Source of the DNA: Sabellastarte sp. h YS-2021
Lineage: Eukaryota > Annelida > Polychaeta > Sabellida > Sabellidae
Assembly (NCBI GenBank): GCA_964017235.1
Contig: OZ024936.1
Span: 91,858,537-91,922,536, forward strand
Length of the DNA: 64,000 nucleotides
Direction of reading: 5' to 3'
Each line of letters starts with the position of its first letter. Position 1 is the first letter of the stretch. The notes beneath the pieces are model-generated. The model did not search any database. It saw only the letters and a program-made list of their open reading frames with translations, and was not told the origin of the DNA. The position numbers and the translations under genes were made by a program. Positions 43,930 to 55,226 of this stretch are shown one piece after another.

Positions 43930-44760
43930 AACCAATAGTTTTGGATTTTGTCATTGGTCCTTCATGCTCTTATCAAACAACCTTTGAGCTTGTGAGGAAG
44001 GATTTCTTGAAGTTATTACCTTTCAAGATGGTCTTTGGTTTTGACTTTAGGTAAAGTAGTGAACCCTTCCCTTAGTTATAGGGAGGATTGGTCACAGGTA
44101 ACTTTGGCCCACTAACTGCCTTTTGGCCATGAACCAGTTGGCTTCAGATGGGCCTACTGCATTACTGCAACTGAGTCAGTGGTCTTTGTCTCTGTGGATT
44201 ATAGAGTCATGGTAAAGGAGTGACATTAATGCTTGGACATATTCTTCCTTTAGTTATAAGGAGAATTGGTCACAAGTAACTCTGGCCCATCAATTGCCAG
44301 ATCCAGTTTGCTTTGGATGGGCCTACTGCAATTAAGCCTGTGGTCATGCCAGCTCTTAGCCTCTTTGGACATCAGTTTGACTCAATGTGGGTCTGTCTGT
44401 CCTGTTAGGGGTGGTAATCAAAAGATTTGGGATAGAACAAAATCTTTTGTTTTTACTGCCATTAAGAAAGTTTCTTAATAAGACTCATCTTTTGGCACCT
44501 ATTTCATCTTGATTGAGTCAAGATTGAGTCACGGAAACTATTGATGTATGTTTTTTGATTGCATCTTTAGTTTATAGGTGATTTCCTTACATGAGTTTCT
44601 TGATACATGTTATTGGAAATTGCATTGTATGTATACTAATTTCTGTCTGAAAACCTCTGTTGTCATAGGGTCAGATTTGAAATTGGGTCCTACAGTTGCA
44701 GTTACAGTTTTGTTACTTTATAAGTATGTGTTTCATACTTATATTGGTACATTTGCAGTT
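43930..44760 (+). pseudogene. DIRS A tyrosine recombinase relic
   Basis: From about 43950, VLHALIKQPFEL and LLTFKMVFVLTLG align with residues 110-142 of the DIRS B recombinase. Near the 3' end ISLHEFLDTCYWKLH..TNFCLK..LKLGPTVA aligns with its last 45 residues. The catalytic Tyr position reads Cys (NFCLK), so the enzyme would be dead. Confidence 0.7.
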
Positions 44761-45130
44761 TGTGGCTGGTATGTCTGCAATGCTGGATGTTTGTAGTTAG
44801 ATATCAATGTTGCCTAAATCCGACTTGGGAAGGATTTGGCATTATGCTGATGACACTTACAGGTTGGTTTGACCTTGTTTTGGGGTCGGATGTTACAATG
44901 TAGATGGGCTATCTATTTATGACATCTTTTTGCAACACCAACATTGTCAGCAGTTGTGAGAACTACAACTACATACTGCCATTTTTTGGAAGTTGTATGT
45001 TGTGAATGTTTGGAAGTTATATGTTCATTAATGCATGTAATTCCATTGTGAAGTTCTCATGTTGTTTAGTTGTAGGTTGGGTAGTGGTTTTTCTTAAAAG
45101 AATTCCCTCCATCCTACAAGGCTGAATTCA

Positions 45131-45225
45131 GCTACTGTTAGGAAATGGTAAGGGTATTTCGCTATAAAATTGGAAAATTTAATAGTAATTTAAATTTTTA
45201 TTAGAAATACTTACCATTTCCTAAC
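45131..45225 (+). repeat. DIRS A internal complementary region (ICR)
   Basis: The first half is complementary to the left end of the element (ending AAAATTGG, matching CCAATTTT at 39981). The second half is complementary to the right end (GGAAAATTTAATAG.., matching 45440-45481). An ICR that copies the joined ends is diagnostic for DIRS replication through a circular intermediate. Confidence 0.85.
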
Positions 45226-45274
45226 ACTCATATTTCCCTCCCGCCTCCCCGCAAGTCATTCTTTTACTTGCAAC

Positions 45275-45442
45275 AAAAATAATGAAGTAAACAACGTGGT
45301 CATGTGACCTAAATGGCGGGAGGACGGACTACTGTAACCCAATGGCTTTATTAAGGTTGTTATATAACCTTAAAAATCGCATCTCTGCGTTGGCCATTGG
45401 GTTGGATGGCTCCAACAAATAGCTACTGTTAGGAAATGGTAA
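45275..45442 (+). repeat. DIRS A right inverted terminal repeat
   Basis: Inverse of 40003-40170, essentially identical. A unique 38-bp AT-rich extension follows to 45480. Confidence 0.9.
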
Positions 45443-45634
45443 GTATTTCTAATAAAAATTTAAATTACTATTAAATTTTCCAAGATTGTATTACAGAACC
45501 AGTGCATACAAATTTTTCACATTTATAGTCTTTTTTTTATTGCACGAAATATACTAGTTTTGAGACGTTAATCGTGTAATAGTTACTTTTAATTACTGTG
45601 AGCTTCTGAGGTGGTTGTTTTTCTTCTTTTTTAA

Positions 45635-46821
45635 TTATGTCCACCCCACTGGGGGGTGGACATATTATTTTTGCTTTTTCCGCCGTCCAGCGTCCGGCGT
45701 CCCACTTGGTTTCCAGACATTTTAGGCAACAGTTCTTATCCTATCTTTACCAAATTTGGCATGCAGGTTTATTGGGTTAATAGCTTGTATGGGATTGCTT
45801 TTGGTGATGATAGCTCTATAGCTAACTGAGTAATAGCTACTTTGCTACTTTTGAGTAGCTCTTTGGTGTCCAGACATTTTAAGGAATGCTATTAAGCCTA
45901 GCTTTCTGAAATTTGGTATGGAGGTTCATTGGGTTAATAGCTTGTATGGGATTGCTTTTGGGGGGAATTGCTTCATTGATGAGTGAGTAATTAATTAAAT
46001 AAATGAGTAATTAGCTATTTTGAATACTGAAAAAGGCAAATGTGCTCGTATCTCCTAAACCGTGCGAGACAGAGCGATTTCGTCGAAATTTTCGACCCAC
46101 AGGGTATCTAAGGAATGTAATCTTTGCAATTTTCAAAAAAATTTCCCCTCCCCAAAAATGGCGGCCATTTTGAATTTTCGAATTTTTGCCAAAAATGGCA
46201 AAACACAAATTTGCTTTTATCTCCTTAACCGTGCGAGATAGAGCGATTTCGTCGAAATTTTCGACCCACAGGGTATCTAAACAATGTAATCTTTGCAATT
46301 TTCCAAAAAATTTCCCCTCCCCAAAAATGGCGGCCATTTTGAATTTTCGAATTTTTGCCAAAAATGGCAAAACACAAATTTGCTTCTATCTCCTTAACCG
46401 TGCGAGATAGAGCGATTTCGTCGAAATTTTCAACCCACAGGGTATCTAAGGTATGTACTCTTTGCAAATTTCAAAAAATTTTCCCCTCCCCAAAAATGGC
46501 GGCCATTTTGATTTTTCGAATTTTTGCCAAAAATAGAAAAACAGGAATTTGCTTCTATCTTTTTAACCGTGCGAGCTAGAGTGATTTCGTCAAAATTTTC
46601 GACCCAACCAATGCAAAAAGGCATGAAGCTGAAATAATTTACATCTACACTAATAAATATTTAAGCATCATATATTTTACAAATGAAACAGGGTCTTGTA
46701 AGACTACTGTACAATTTTGGCAAAAGGTTCATGGGGTGGACATTACACATGATAATGTGTGTTCTTCTATGCTATCCTGTTTCTATTCGCATCTACTATC
46801 AACAGGGCGTCCTATTTCTAG
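45635..46821 (+). mobile_element. Helitron-like element family A, copy 3 (short array)
   Basis: Same 5' palindrome (TCCACCCC..GGGGTGGA with one mismatch) and same 3' 220 bp ending CTAG before a T-run. The interior has only about three to four 169-bp units (46060-46590), so the element is 1.19 kb against 4.74 and 4.07 kb for copies 1 and 2. Confidence 0.8.
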
Positions 46822-47407
46822 TTTTTACAAAATTTTATAGGATTGGAATTTATTTTTGGTTTGTGTAAGTAATGTACCGGTAATATAATTAACATATTTT
46901 TCTAAATTTTTCACAAGAAAAGAGACCAAGAATATAATAATCACATTATATTTTGCCGTTCTGAGTGATAAAAATGTTGAGATGTACTTTCACGAAGGTA
47001 TTTTGCATTTATTAATCCACCACTTTGTTTGAATACTAAATAAATTACATCTAGATTTAGAGAAAAAATGCCCCCCAGAATTATAATAACCATGCAACCC
47101 GCCTAAAAACATCAATGAAAGATGTCAACAAAAGGGGGGCATTATTGAATGTAAAAACTTCAGTTATTAACTTGCGATTTCTTTGCCATTTCTGGGTGGA
47201 TTTAGATGCATCAAAACCCAGCAAAAACTCTGTAAAAATCCCTTGCCAGTGACATGTGTAATATATATATTTTAGCTTGCCTACTTAATGAAATATTAGT
47301 GACACTTGTTGACAAATTTGTAATGCTAATTATGTATAGTAAGTGGCACCAGGTACCTGTATGGCAAAAGTATGTCCTTGCCTGTATGCCCCTAATTAAT
47401 GTCACAC
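46822..47407. other. Unassigned spacer with a small foldback
   Basis: Mostly AT-rich non-coding DNA. A short foldback lies at about 47068-47150 (AATGCCCCCC .. GGGGGGCATT), about 80 bp, with no ORF. Confidence 0.4.
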
Positions 47408-47892
47408 AGCTAGTGGTGTCATCACGAGCGGCGATATCGCAGATTCACCGGTGATGAAAGAAATGGATGATAATCGAGGATTAATGATCATCCGCGATCC
47501 ATCTCATAAACATGTTCAACCATTAACTTTAGCTCATTTTTGAAGGGATTTCATAAAACTACAGTGAAATATTCATCTGATTTCTACTTTTATGCAGTTT
47601 TGTTTGGGTTTGTGACATAACTATGGTGATGACCCTTTCCACTTCCTACAGGAAGTGAAAAAACGTAAGTTTTGTTTACTTTTGATTGCTTCAAATATTC
47701 ACCATTTTAACAACTGTCAGCACAAATGAAACATAAACTCTATTTTATTTCAGTATTTGTTGCCAAGGCACATCTATTTACAAACCAAATGTAGGTTTAA
47801 TTTGTGAAATGATGGCACCGCGATATCGCTCACTGTTTTGTTCACGGCATCGAGACCTCATATACCCAGACAATGACACCGCTATGATACAG
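47408..47892. mobile_element. Possible foldback element (words GGTGTCAT, GCGATATCGC)
   Basis: The left side reads GTGGTGTCATCACGAGCGGC and then GCGATATCGC. The right side carries GCGATATCGC (self-complementary) at about 47820 and ATGACACCGC near 47874. The order is roughly mirrored but the match is short. A separate hairpin ACTTCCT-AC-AGGAAGT lies at about 47641-47656. Confidence 0.35.
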
Positions 47893-48049
47893 CATGTAGT
47901 GAATAATGGAAGTCAAGGTTACAAAGTTTTGTCTGAGGGATTTGTGCATGGCAATGCAAGCCTTCATTGCCACAGTTGACAGCCAGTATTTAGCTTACCA
48001 TTGTGATGCTTATTTGCAAATTGACACAGCAGCACAAAATTGCTATTTA

Positions 48050-48465
48050 GACTAGAAAGCACTTGAAGAGTGCGGACCTCCACCATATGCAGAATATGAT
48101 CTGGATTTTTCCCAAAATGTAATCACCTCTTCCTTTGGCCAGGTCCTACCCACAGAAAGAAATGTTTTTGAAGATCCACTCATTGTTTTAGGATTTATGG
48201 AGACTAGACTAGAAAGCAGAAATCATTGAAATTTTTTTTAAAATTGGACCTTTGAAAATTTAGGCTTTTTTTGTATTCAGAATATGTCCTTTGATCAGAC
48301 CTTACCCAGACCTTTGATCAGACCTTACCCACATAAAAAAAAAAATCAGAAAGATCCGTTCATTATTTTGGAATTATTTTGAACACAGACAAACAGGTAA
48401 ACAGACAGTGGAACACACATAGAAACATAGCCTGGTGGTGGTCGTAGGTATTAATATAGCTGTAC
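48050..48465. mobile_element. Decayed Helitron-like short element
   Basis: Begins with a stem-loop GCACT-TGAAG-AGTGC followed by GGACCTCCACCAT. It ends with ACATAGCCTGGTGGTGGTCG, which looks like a worn 3' hairpin. A 'gaccttaccca' phrase is repeated near 48150-48330. No ORF. Assignment rests on the general layout only. Confidence 0.35.
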
Positions 48466-49963
48466 AGATTGAAGTAGCACACAGTTATTTCTTATTATTA
48501 TTCTTTTCCAAGTACTCTACATTTTCATGTCATACTTTACATAATATATTGTGTCATTTTAAATGAGGTAATTAGTTTCAGATATTTTAAGAAAATCAGC
48601 AGTTTTTCTGGGACATTTTCTCTGTATTTTTAATTGTGCTTTAAAGGTTTTTATGTATAATCTTTGAGTTGATGTTATGTGGTGTGTTCACTGCAGTTAT
48701 TCTTTTTGTATGTGACATCCTGGGTAAAAACAGAATAAAACACAATATGTATTCAATGATAATTTGTGGAGATTTTTTTTGTCAAAATGCTGTATATTAA
48801 TGTGTTGTTTGTACATTTTTTTCATAAATGCATCATTTGTGTAGTAAAAGTAAAACAATGAAAAGTGCTATGTCATTTATGGACACCAAAAACTCAGCAG
48901 TTCAGCTGGTTTAATTAATATTAATTTTAATTCACTGAACTTACTTCACACATGTTTCACCTGGTCAAAAAGTAGATCCTTACGCACATTCATTTCGTTG
49001 CTTTAGTACCCACCTACCTAGACTTCTCTGTTGTCAGTCTAACTTCATTCTTTCTATTCTATAAAAGCTTCCTGTCAATGAAGTAAATACTGAAGTTGTC
49101 AATATATATCTACCCTGATTTCTAGGTCAGTTATCGTGACAAGAGGGATATTATGGTGGAAAGCACAGATTTTAATGGCAAAATGGTTTGTGGTGGCCTG
49201 AACAATTGTGAAATTTTCACACCTGATGATATATCATAGGAAAGCATATGCAAAATATAATAAATTTACACCTAGGCCTGCTCATTGAAATAAAGTAACC
49301 TGCTTTGACAAAGGCATAATCTTCAAAACCAACTTTAGAAAAATTGAAAAGAATATATATTCTTTGTATAGTGTATATAGGAACTGCAATAATCCCAATG
49401 AGTCATAAGTTTGTGTGTAAGGTATTGATTTGAAGTGGGTCAAAGAAAATAGCAACTTCTGAATGCATTTTGAATTTTTTCAAATACTCTCATGTTATCT
49501 ATCTCATTTGTGAAAATGTCAGCCAGTTAAATTTAGCGAGAATGACATCAGGGCTAACTACCTTCTCATTTTTGTGAGAGCGTTTGCAGCAATTACTGGT
49601 TGTCACACTGTTTAACTGGACGGAAAATCTAAATAAGTGTTACATTCTGTTTACATATTGACACAGGCCCTCTGCATTACCAATTGCTGAGTCAAACCCA
49701 GGTGTTAAGATGCCAATATTGCTGACTTGATGGGCCACCCAGGACCTACCATGTATATGGGCTTAAGAGGGGGGAGTTTTAGGGATATTTTGAGGAAACC
49801 ATTAGCATTTTTCAGAAACACCCTGTCATTGTGTTTCGGGGAAAAACACTTGCACCAGCACTGTAAAAATGTGTAGATACATTCTAGAAATAGAAAGGAT
49901 CACATCAGAAAGGATTTGGTGAGATGCCTTTATGGGAGGCATTTGATTTTAGCAAAGTTTTTT
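48466..49963. other. Unassigned non-coding region
   Basis: No ORF above noise, no array and no inverted ends seen. AATAAA hexamers occur (for example near 48735) but without an upstream gene. Confidence 0.4.
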
Positions 49964-51060
49964 ACCCCACAGCCCTTAAGGGCTGTCGGGGTATTGTTTT
50001 CACCCATGGTGTCCTGATGGTCGGGCATGTAGGTGTGCAACGTCATGGTCTGACCTTGATTTGACCTTTGACCTTGCCGTAGTGACCTTGAGTTTGAAAA
50101 TCTTGTCCGGGCTATATCTCGGAAACTGTAAGGTGTAGGATGTTGATACTTGGTAGGGACATTGGTTAGGGGGTGTAGGTGTGCAACGTCATAGTCTGAC
50201 CTTGATTTGACCTTGCTTTAGTGACCTTGACCTATAAAATGTTGTCCGGGCTATATCTCGGAAACTGTAAGGTGTAGGAAGTTGATACTTGGTGGGGATA
50301 TTGGTTAGGGGGTGTAGGTGTGCAACATCATGGTCTGACCTTGATTTGACCTTTGACCTTGCTGTAGTGACCTTGACCTATAAAATGTTGTCCGGGCTAT
50401 ATCTCGGAAACTGTAAGGTGTGGGAAGTTGGTATTTGGTAGGGACATTGGTTAGGGGGTGTAGGTGTGCAACGTCATGGTGTGACCTTGATTTGACCTTT
50501 GACCTTGCCATTGTGACCTTGACCTATAAAATCTTGTCCGGGCTATATCTCGGAAACCGTAAGGTGTAGGAAGTTGATATTTGGTAGGGACATTGGTTAG
50601 GGGGTGTAGGTGTGCAGCGTCATGGTCTGACCTTGATTTGACCTTGCCGTAGTGGCCTTGACCTCTAAAATCTTGTCCGGGCTATATCTCGGAAACCGTA
50701 AGGTGTAGGAAGTTGATACTTGGTAGGGAGATTGGTTAGGGGGTGTAGGTGTGCAGCGTCATGGTCTGACATTGATTTGACCTTTGACCTTGCCGTAGTG
50801 GCCTTGACCTATAAAATCTTGTCCGGGCTATATCTCAGAAACCGTAAGGTGTAGGAAGTTGATACTTAGTAGGGATATTGGTTAGGGGGTGTAGGTGTGC
50901 AACATCATGGTCTGACCTTGATTTGACCTTTGACCTTGCCATAGTGACCTTGACCTATAAAATCTTGTCCGGGCTATATCTCGGAAACCGTAAGGTGTAG
51001 GAAGTAGATATTTGGTAGGGACATTGGTTAGGCTGTGTAGGTGTGCAGCGTCTCTGATGC
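49964..51060 (+). mobile_element. Helitron-like element family E
   Basis: The 5' end is a long palindrome, ACCCCACAGCCCTT / AAGGGCTGTCGGGGT (49964-49992), followed by a short unique head and a tandem array. No 3' hairpin or CTAG/CTTG end was found. After 51060 the sequence runs into a degenerate repeat and then a LINE. Confidence 0.6.
50030..51050 (+). repeat. 139/146-bp tandem array E
   Basis: Seven units. The word GGGCTATATCTCGG recurs at 50109, 50248, 50394, 50540, 50679, 50825 and 50970, giving spacings of 139 or 146 bp. The 7-bp difference is the loss of one CTTTGAC. Each full unit has TTTGACCTTTGACCTTG and GTGACCTTGACC. Confidence 0.9.
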
Positions 51061-51603
51061 TATTTTTTAAAAATGGGTATTTTGTATCTCAAGAATGTTA
51101 AGGATTACAGTATTTTGTTGAAATAGGTTATTTAGCATCTTTTTGATAATCTTTCACATGCCAAACTTTCAGTCATGCATCACCTTAATGTCAAAAAGGG
51201 GCTTTTAACCCCCCAGTTCACAGCCAAACTTGGTACATATATTAAGATTTGAAAACAGAATATCTTGACTTTCTGGGGACCTTAAACTGTAAATATCCAC
51301 GGAGCCATAGCCCTCCTTAATGTCATAAAATTTGACTAAAACCCCCTGGCTTATTTATTTTTCAGGTTCTAAAACTTAACACTGATATTGAAGTAGACCT
51401 AAAGAAGACCATTTCAACTAAATTTTAATAATGTAATGGTCATCTTAAACTTGGAATATGTGAGTTTAAACCCTCAGATGAGTGACTTTTAAAATATTTA
51501 AAATAAAACTTCATGAAGGTTGGTAAAAGGGACATTTTTTACCTTAAAGTCACAATAATAATGAAGTTATGGTCACCTTAATCACAGTAGGTATAGAGCC
51601 ACA
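51061..51603. repeat. Degenerate array-like sequence
   Basis: 51080-51190 (TATCTCAAGAATGTTAAGGA, ACAGTATTTTGTTGAAATAG, AAACTTTCAG) resembles a worn monomer of array D1. The rest is AT-rich with phrases such as AAGTTATGGTCACCTTA that recur in altered form at 53525, on the other side of the LINE. Confidence 0.4.
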
Positions 51604-53250
51604 GTGAACCATATCAACCGCCTTTTGGAATATGCAAAAACCAAATACTACAGTAACATTGTTAAAGAAAGTGAGAATAACCCGAAGACCTTGTGGAATT
51701 CCGTAAAGAGAGCCTTTCAAAAATCACCAAAAATTGTACTCGCAGATCATAGTACGATCAACAGTTTAACCAACATTTTGGCAAGTATTTTGCAGACTAT
51801 ATTGCTAAACTGAGGCCTGGATTATTGTCTACTGATGCTGATACTCTGTCCCAGGTTCCCACAAGAATAAGTTTGTTTCTTTTCGGACCATGTCAAAGGA
51901 AGAAATTATCAAAATCATGTGACTTGGATCCAATCCCAACATCTTTGGTCCTTGATTGTACCAGTGTACTCTTGACTCCTATTACAAACATTCTGAACTA
52001 CTCCCAACAGGAGGGCAGTTTCCCATCCTGTTTGAAGACTGCACGTGTTGCATCCTTGCTTAAAAAAGCTGGTCTTGGCAAACACTCTCCAACAATTATT
52101 GACCAGTATCCAACCTCAACTACATCTCCAAACTTATGGAGAAAGCAAATAAATGAGCACATTGCTCACGAGGGCATATCCAACATAAGTCAGTCTGCAT
52201 ATACAGCTTTTCGCTCTGCTGAAACAGCATTGCTAAAAATGCAAAATGACATTGCCACCTCAATGGACAAGGAAACTGCTGTTGGATTAGTCTTTCTGGA
52301 CTTATCTGCAGCTTTTGACACAATAGACCACTTAATCCTATTTGACTGCCTTCAGCATTGGCACGGCATTGATGGGGTTGTGCTTAAGTGGGTTCAGTCA
52401 TACCTCAACTCAAGAAAACAGCAGATAAAAATAGAGTTCAGTGATATCTAAATTCAATGTTACCCATCACTTATATGCAGACGATATACAACTTTACTTG
52501 GAACTTGACTCTGGGAACTTTGATTCTAGTACCACTGAACTGGCAAATTGCCTTGAGCGCATCCACGGGTGGATGGGAAATAAAGTTAAATTAAATCCTG
52601 ACAAGATGGAATTTATTGTGATTGGTGATGATCAAATCAGAAGCTCCATGAAATCGTCATTGCCAGTAAGTTTTCTGGTCAGTATCATGGAACCAGCTGA
52701 ATCAGTCAAAAACCTTGATGTCTTTCTGGATGTTGACAATTCAATGCAAAGACACATGGCTAATATATGTTGCATATGTTACTACCATCTCCGGGAACTA
52801 TGAAGGGTTGGCAGGTATTTAAATCATGAAAACAGCTGTGAAGGAAGCAAATGCCTTGGTAAGCAGTTGTCTGGATTGCTGTAATTCACTGCTTTATTTC
52901 ACAAAAAGGTATATACTGTCGGACTACAGAGTTCAAAATGCCTTATGTCGTACTTTGTGCAAACTGAATAATTTTAGTCATGTCACACCCATTCTGCACA
53001 AACTACACTGGCTTCCCATTCGTTATCATATATTGTTCAAATACAACCTCCTCAGATATAAAGCAATAAATTTTGGCCAAACTTCATATCTGTTGTCCCT
53101 AATTAAGCTGAGTGATCTCACACGGGGCAGTCTCCTATCCATTTCCTTATCTAAACCAAATAAACGCTCAGGGTTGCTCAGCTCCACAGTAGTTGCTCCC
53201 ACAGAGTAGAAAAAGCTCCCTCAAGCCATTAGAACCATGGAAAATGTCTG
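51604..53250 (+). pseudogene. LINE reverse transcriptase (CR1/L2-like), copy 2
   Basis: Same family as 20180-21240. The pre-RT linker (LLEYAKTKYYSNIVKESENN, about 51620), a broken RT N-terminus, then LDLSAAFDTIDH (about 52300) and YADDIQLY (about 52480) are recognisable, with the C-terminal region to about 53200. About 80-100 bp between IKI (about 52430) and the YADD segment are deleted, removing the GVPQG motif and shifting the frame. Several other stops and frameshifts occur. No endonuclease. Confidence 0.85.
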
Positions 53251-53693
53251 CATTCGGAAAACAGTTGAAAATGTATCTTTTCAGATTAGCCTATTCTCCA
53301 CCGTAGCCTATCTGCTGTATCAGATGCTAAAATGGATAATGACCACCCTTTTGGAACTGGACTATCCCTTTTTCGACATCGGTGCCTTAGAGGATGTTTA
53401 CATCAATTTCAGCACTTTAATAAATGGTTCTTACTTACTCCAACTATCTTGTTGTTAAAATGACCTTAGTTGAAATTTGCACACTTGTAAAAGCCACCAT
53501 GAAGTTCTAATACCAGCAAAGTTATGGCCATCTTACAGTGAAAAAAAGTTTATTTTTTGTCCCCCAACCTACCTACAGTTCAACTAAAATCACTTAAACT
53601 TGACACATTGATTAAGCTTACTCATTTCTATACTCTGTTCAACTCAGATTCCCAGTATTTAAGATAGCTATGGCTACCATGACTCGATAAATA
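53251..53693. other. LINE 3' flank, unassigned
   Basis: The part to about 53310 probably belongs to the LINE C-terminus or UTR. The rest is AT-rich with a phrase (AAGTTATGGCCATCTTACAG) related to 51560. Nothing else seen. Confidence 0.4.
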
Positions 53694-55224
53694 TTGAGTT
53701 TTAGCTATACTATTCTATTCTGTACTTTTATAGTGCTTAGGCTAATGCTAAAGCACACCACCACGAGACGACACCTAGCGAATGTACACTCTGTCTCTGG
53801 TACAGAGATTCATCCTACCAGTCAGGCTGCAGTTTCCCCTGCTGGTGCTCTATCCAGTGGTCGACCCGAGGTTCAGCCCCCAGGTCCCACTGCTCAGCCT
53901 TCCACTGCTACTGATCAGACAGAAGACTTTGCTTCAGAAGATGATCAACTCAGTGACCACCCTGACCTCAGTTTAGATGAAGAGGGTGAACTTTCTGAGG
54001 CACTGTCACAAGGTCCGGATCGTGAAGTGCTTACAGATACGGATCAAGAGCTGAGTGCAGAACAGACCTGCAGAGAGACTCTCTGGGGTGTTAGGTCGTT
54101 CATGGGCTGGGATCAAGTACCGGAATTTGATTCATCTTCTGCACAAGATGACAACCCCTTTGCCAGTGCCAGATCACAACTACCCGGTAAAGTGTCGATG
54201 AAGGTTAGACTGGACGACTGGCTATGCCAGAAGTTTGAAAAACTGAACATTACTGTGCAGGAGGGATACCCATCACGGGGTTCAAAAACTGCTGGTCTAG
54301 TCAAGGATCAATTTGTCAAGCCACCAAGAACTCTTAAATGGTACGACATGTACACATAGAAGAAAGACTTCTCCAGATCCAAGGTGTTTTCCTGGACTAA
54401 CCAACCGGCACGCCTCAACAGGAGTTTTCCTCGCATTGCCAACCGTTCACTTCCTTCTGCTCCAGCCTCCAGACCGGTGTCACAGGACACATTGAGGAAA
54501 TGGGAGAGAGCAGCAAGGGATCAAAGTTATATGTGTAATCAAGCTGCCAGTTTCTCACGTTGCCTCACTAAAGTGCAGGACTCTATGACTACTCAGCTAA
54601 AGTTACTGCAGAATGACAAGGTAATGAAAATCCACCGGTAAAACTCACCAGGCCATTGAGGAACTAGACTTTCTGATTACCTTTAATAAGAGCATAACAC
54701 AGGCAATGGCCAGAACTATGCAGGACTTGTTAGAGGGTGTCTTCATTAATGTGGCTAATCTTACTATGACAAGAAAGGATAGTTACCTGGATTATCTGAA
54801 AGCAGGGATAAAACAGGACACCTTAAATGCTTTGAGGACTGCTCCCCTACACATGAGTGCCTTATTCCCAGATCATCTGATTAGCAAGGCTGAGGAAGAA
54901 ATAAGGCACCATGAGGATAAGCGTACTTCCGGTGCCTCACACAAGGGTTCACAACACTTCCACCCTTATCACCAGCCCAGTAAACAACAGCAACCGATCA
55001 GGACAGGAAATCCAGTCTGCTTGCATGGAAACAGCTGGGTAGAAGGCGTGGACAAAGATCTCACCGGGGTAAAACTGCTTCTTTCTCCCAGCGACCTGCT
55101 AAGACACAGAAGCAGTATAAATGACAATTACTGTGCTCAGTTTGTAACAGGAACGGTGTCTCCTGTACTTGTGACCGGTCAGATAAAGTCTTACCAAGTG
55201 TTGCAAAAGTTTCAAAGTGTGTAG
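53694..55224 (+). pseudogene. DIRS B gag-like ORF1
   Basis: An N-terminal acidic region (SEDDQLSDHPDLSLDEEGEL, about 53935-53995) is followed by a conserved-looking segment (KWYDMY, TLRKWERAARDQSYM). An in-frame TAG at 54357-54359 and a frameshift near 54620-54640 break it. It continues with ITQAMARTMQDL and a region rich in basic, His and Gln residues. It ends at TAG 55222-55224, two bases before the RT frame. DIRS ORF1 is thought to be the structural Gag, but its sequence is poorly conserved. Confidence 0.7.
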
Positions 55225-55226
55225 TT

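Larger units (their letters stand above)
39981..45480 (+). mobile_element. DIRS-type retrotransposon A (complete ends, decayed genes)
   Basis: It has the classic DIRS layout: inverted terminal repeats (40003-40170 and 45275-45442), unique outer extensions on each side (22 and 38 bp), and an internal complementary region (45131-45225) that copies the joined left and right ends. Between them lie relics of RT, RNase H and tyrosine recombinase in broken frames. DIRS elements replicate through a circle and integrate with the recombinase, without target duplication. The genes are dead, but the ends are almost perfect, so it may be a non-autonomous copy moved in trans. Confidence 0.85.

Noticed and set aside
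48716-48745. AATAAA as the end of a host gene
   Set aside because: No upstream ORF or splice pattern supports a gene; the hexamer is common in DNA this AT-rich.
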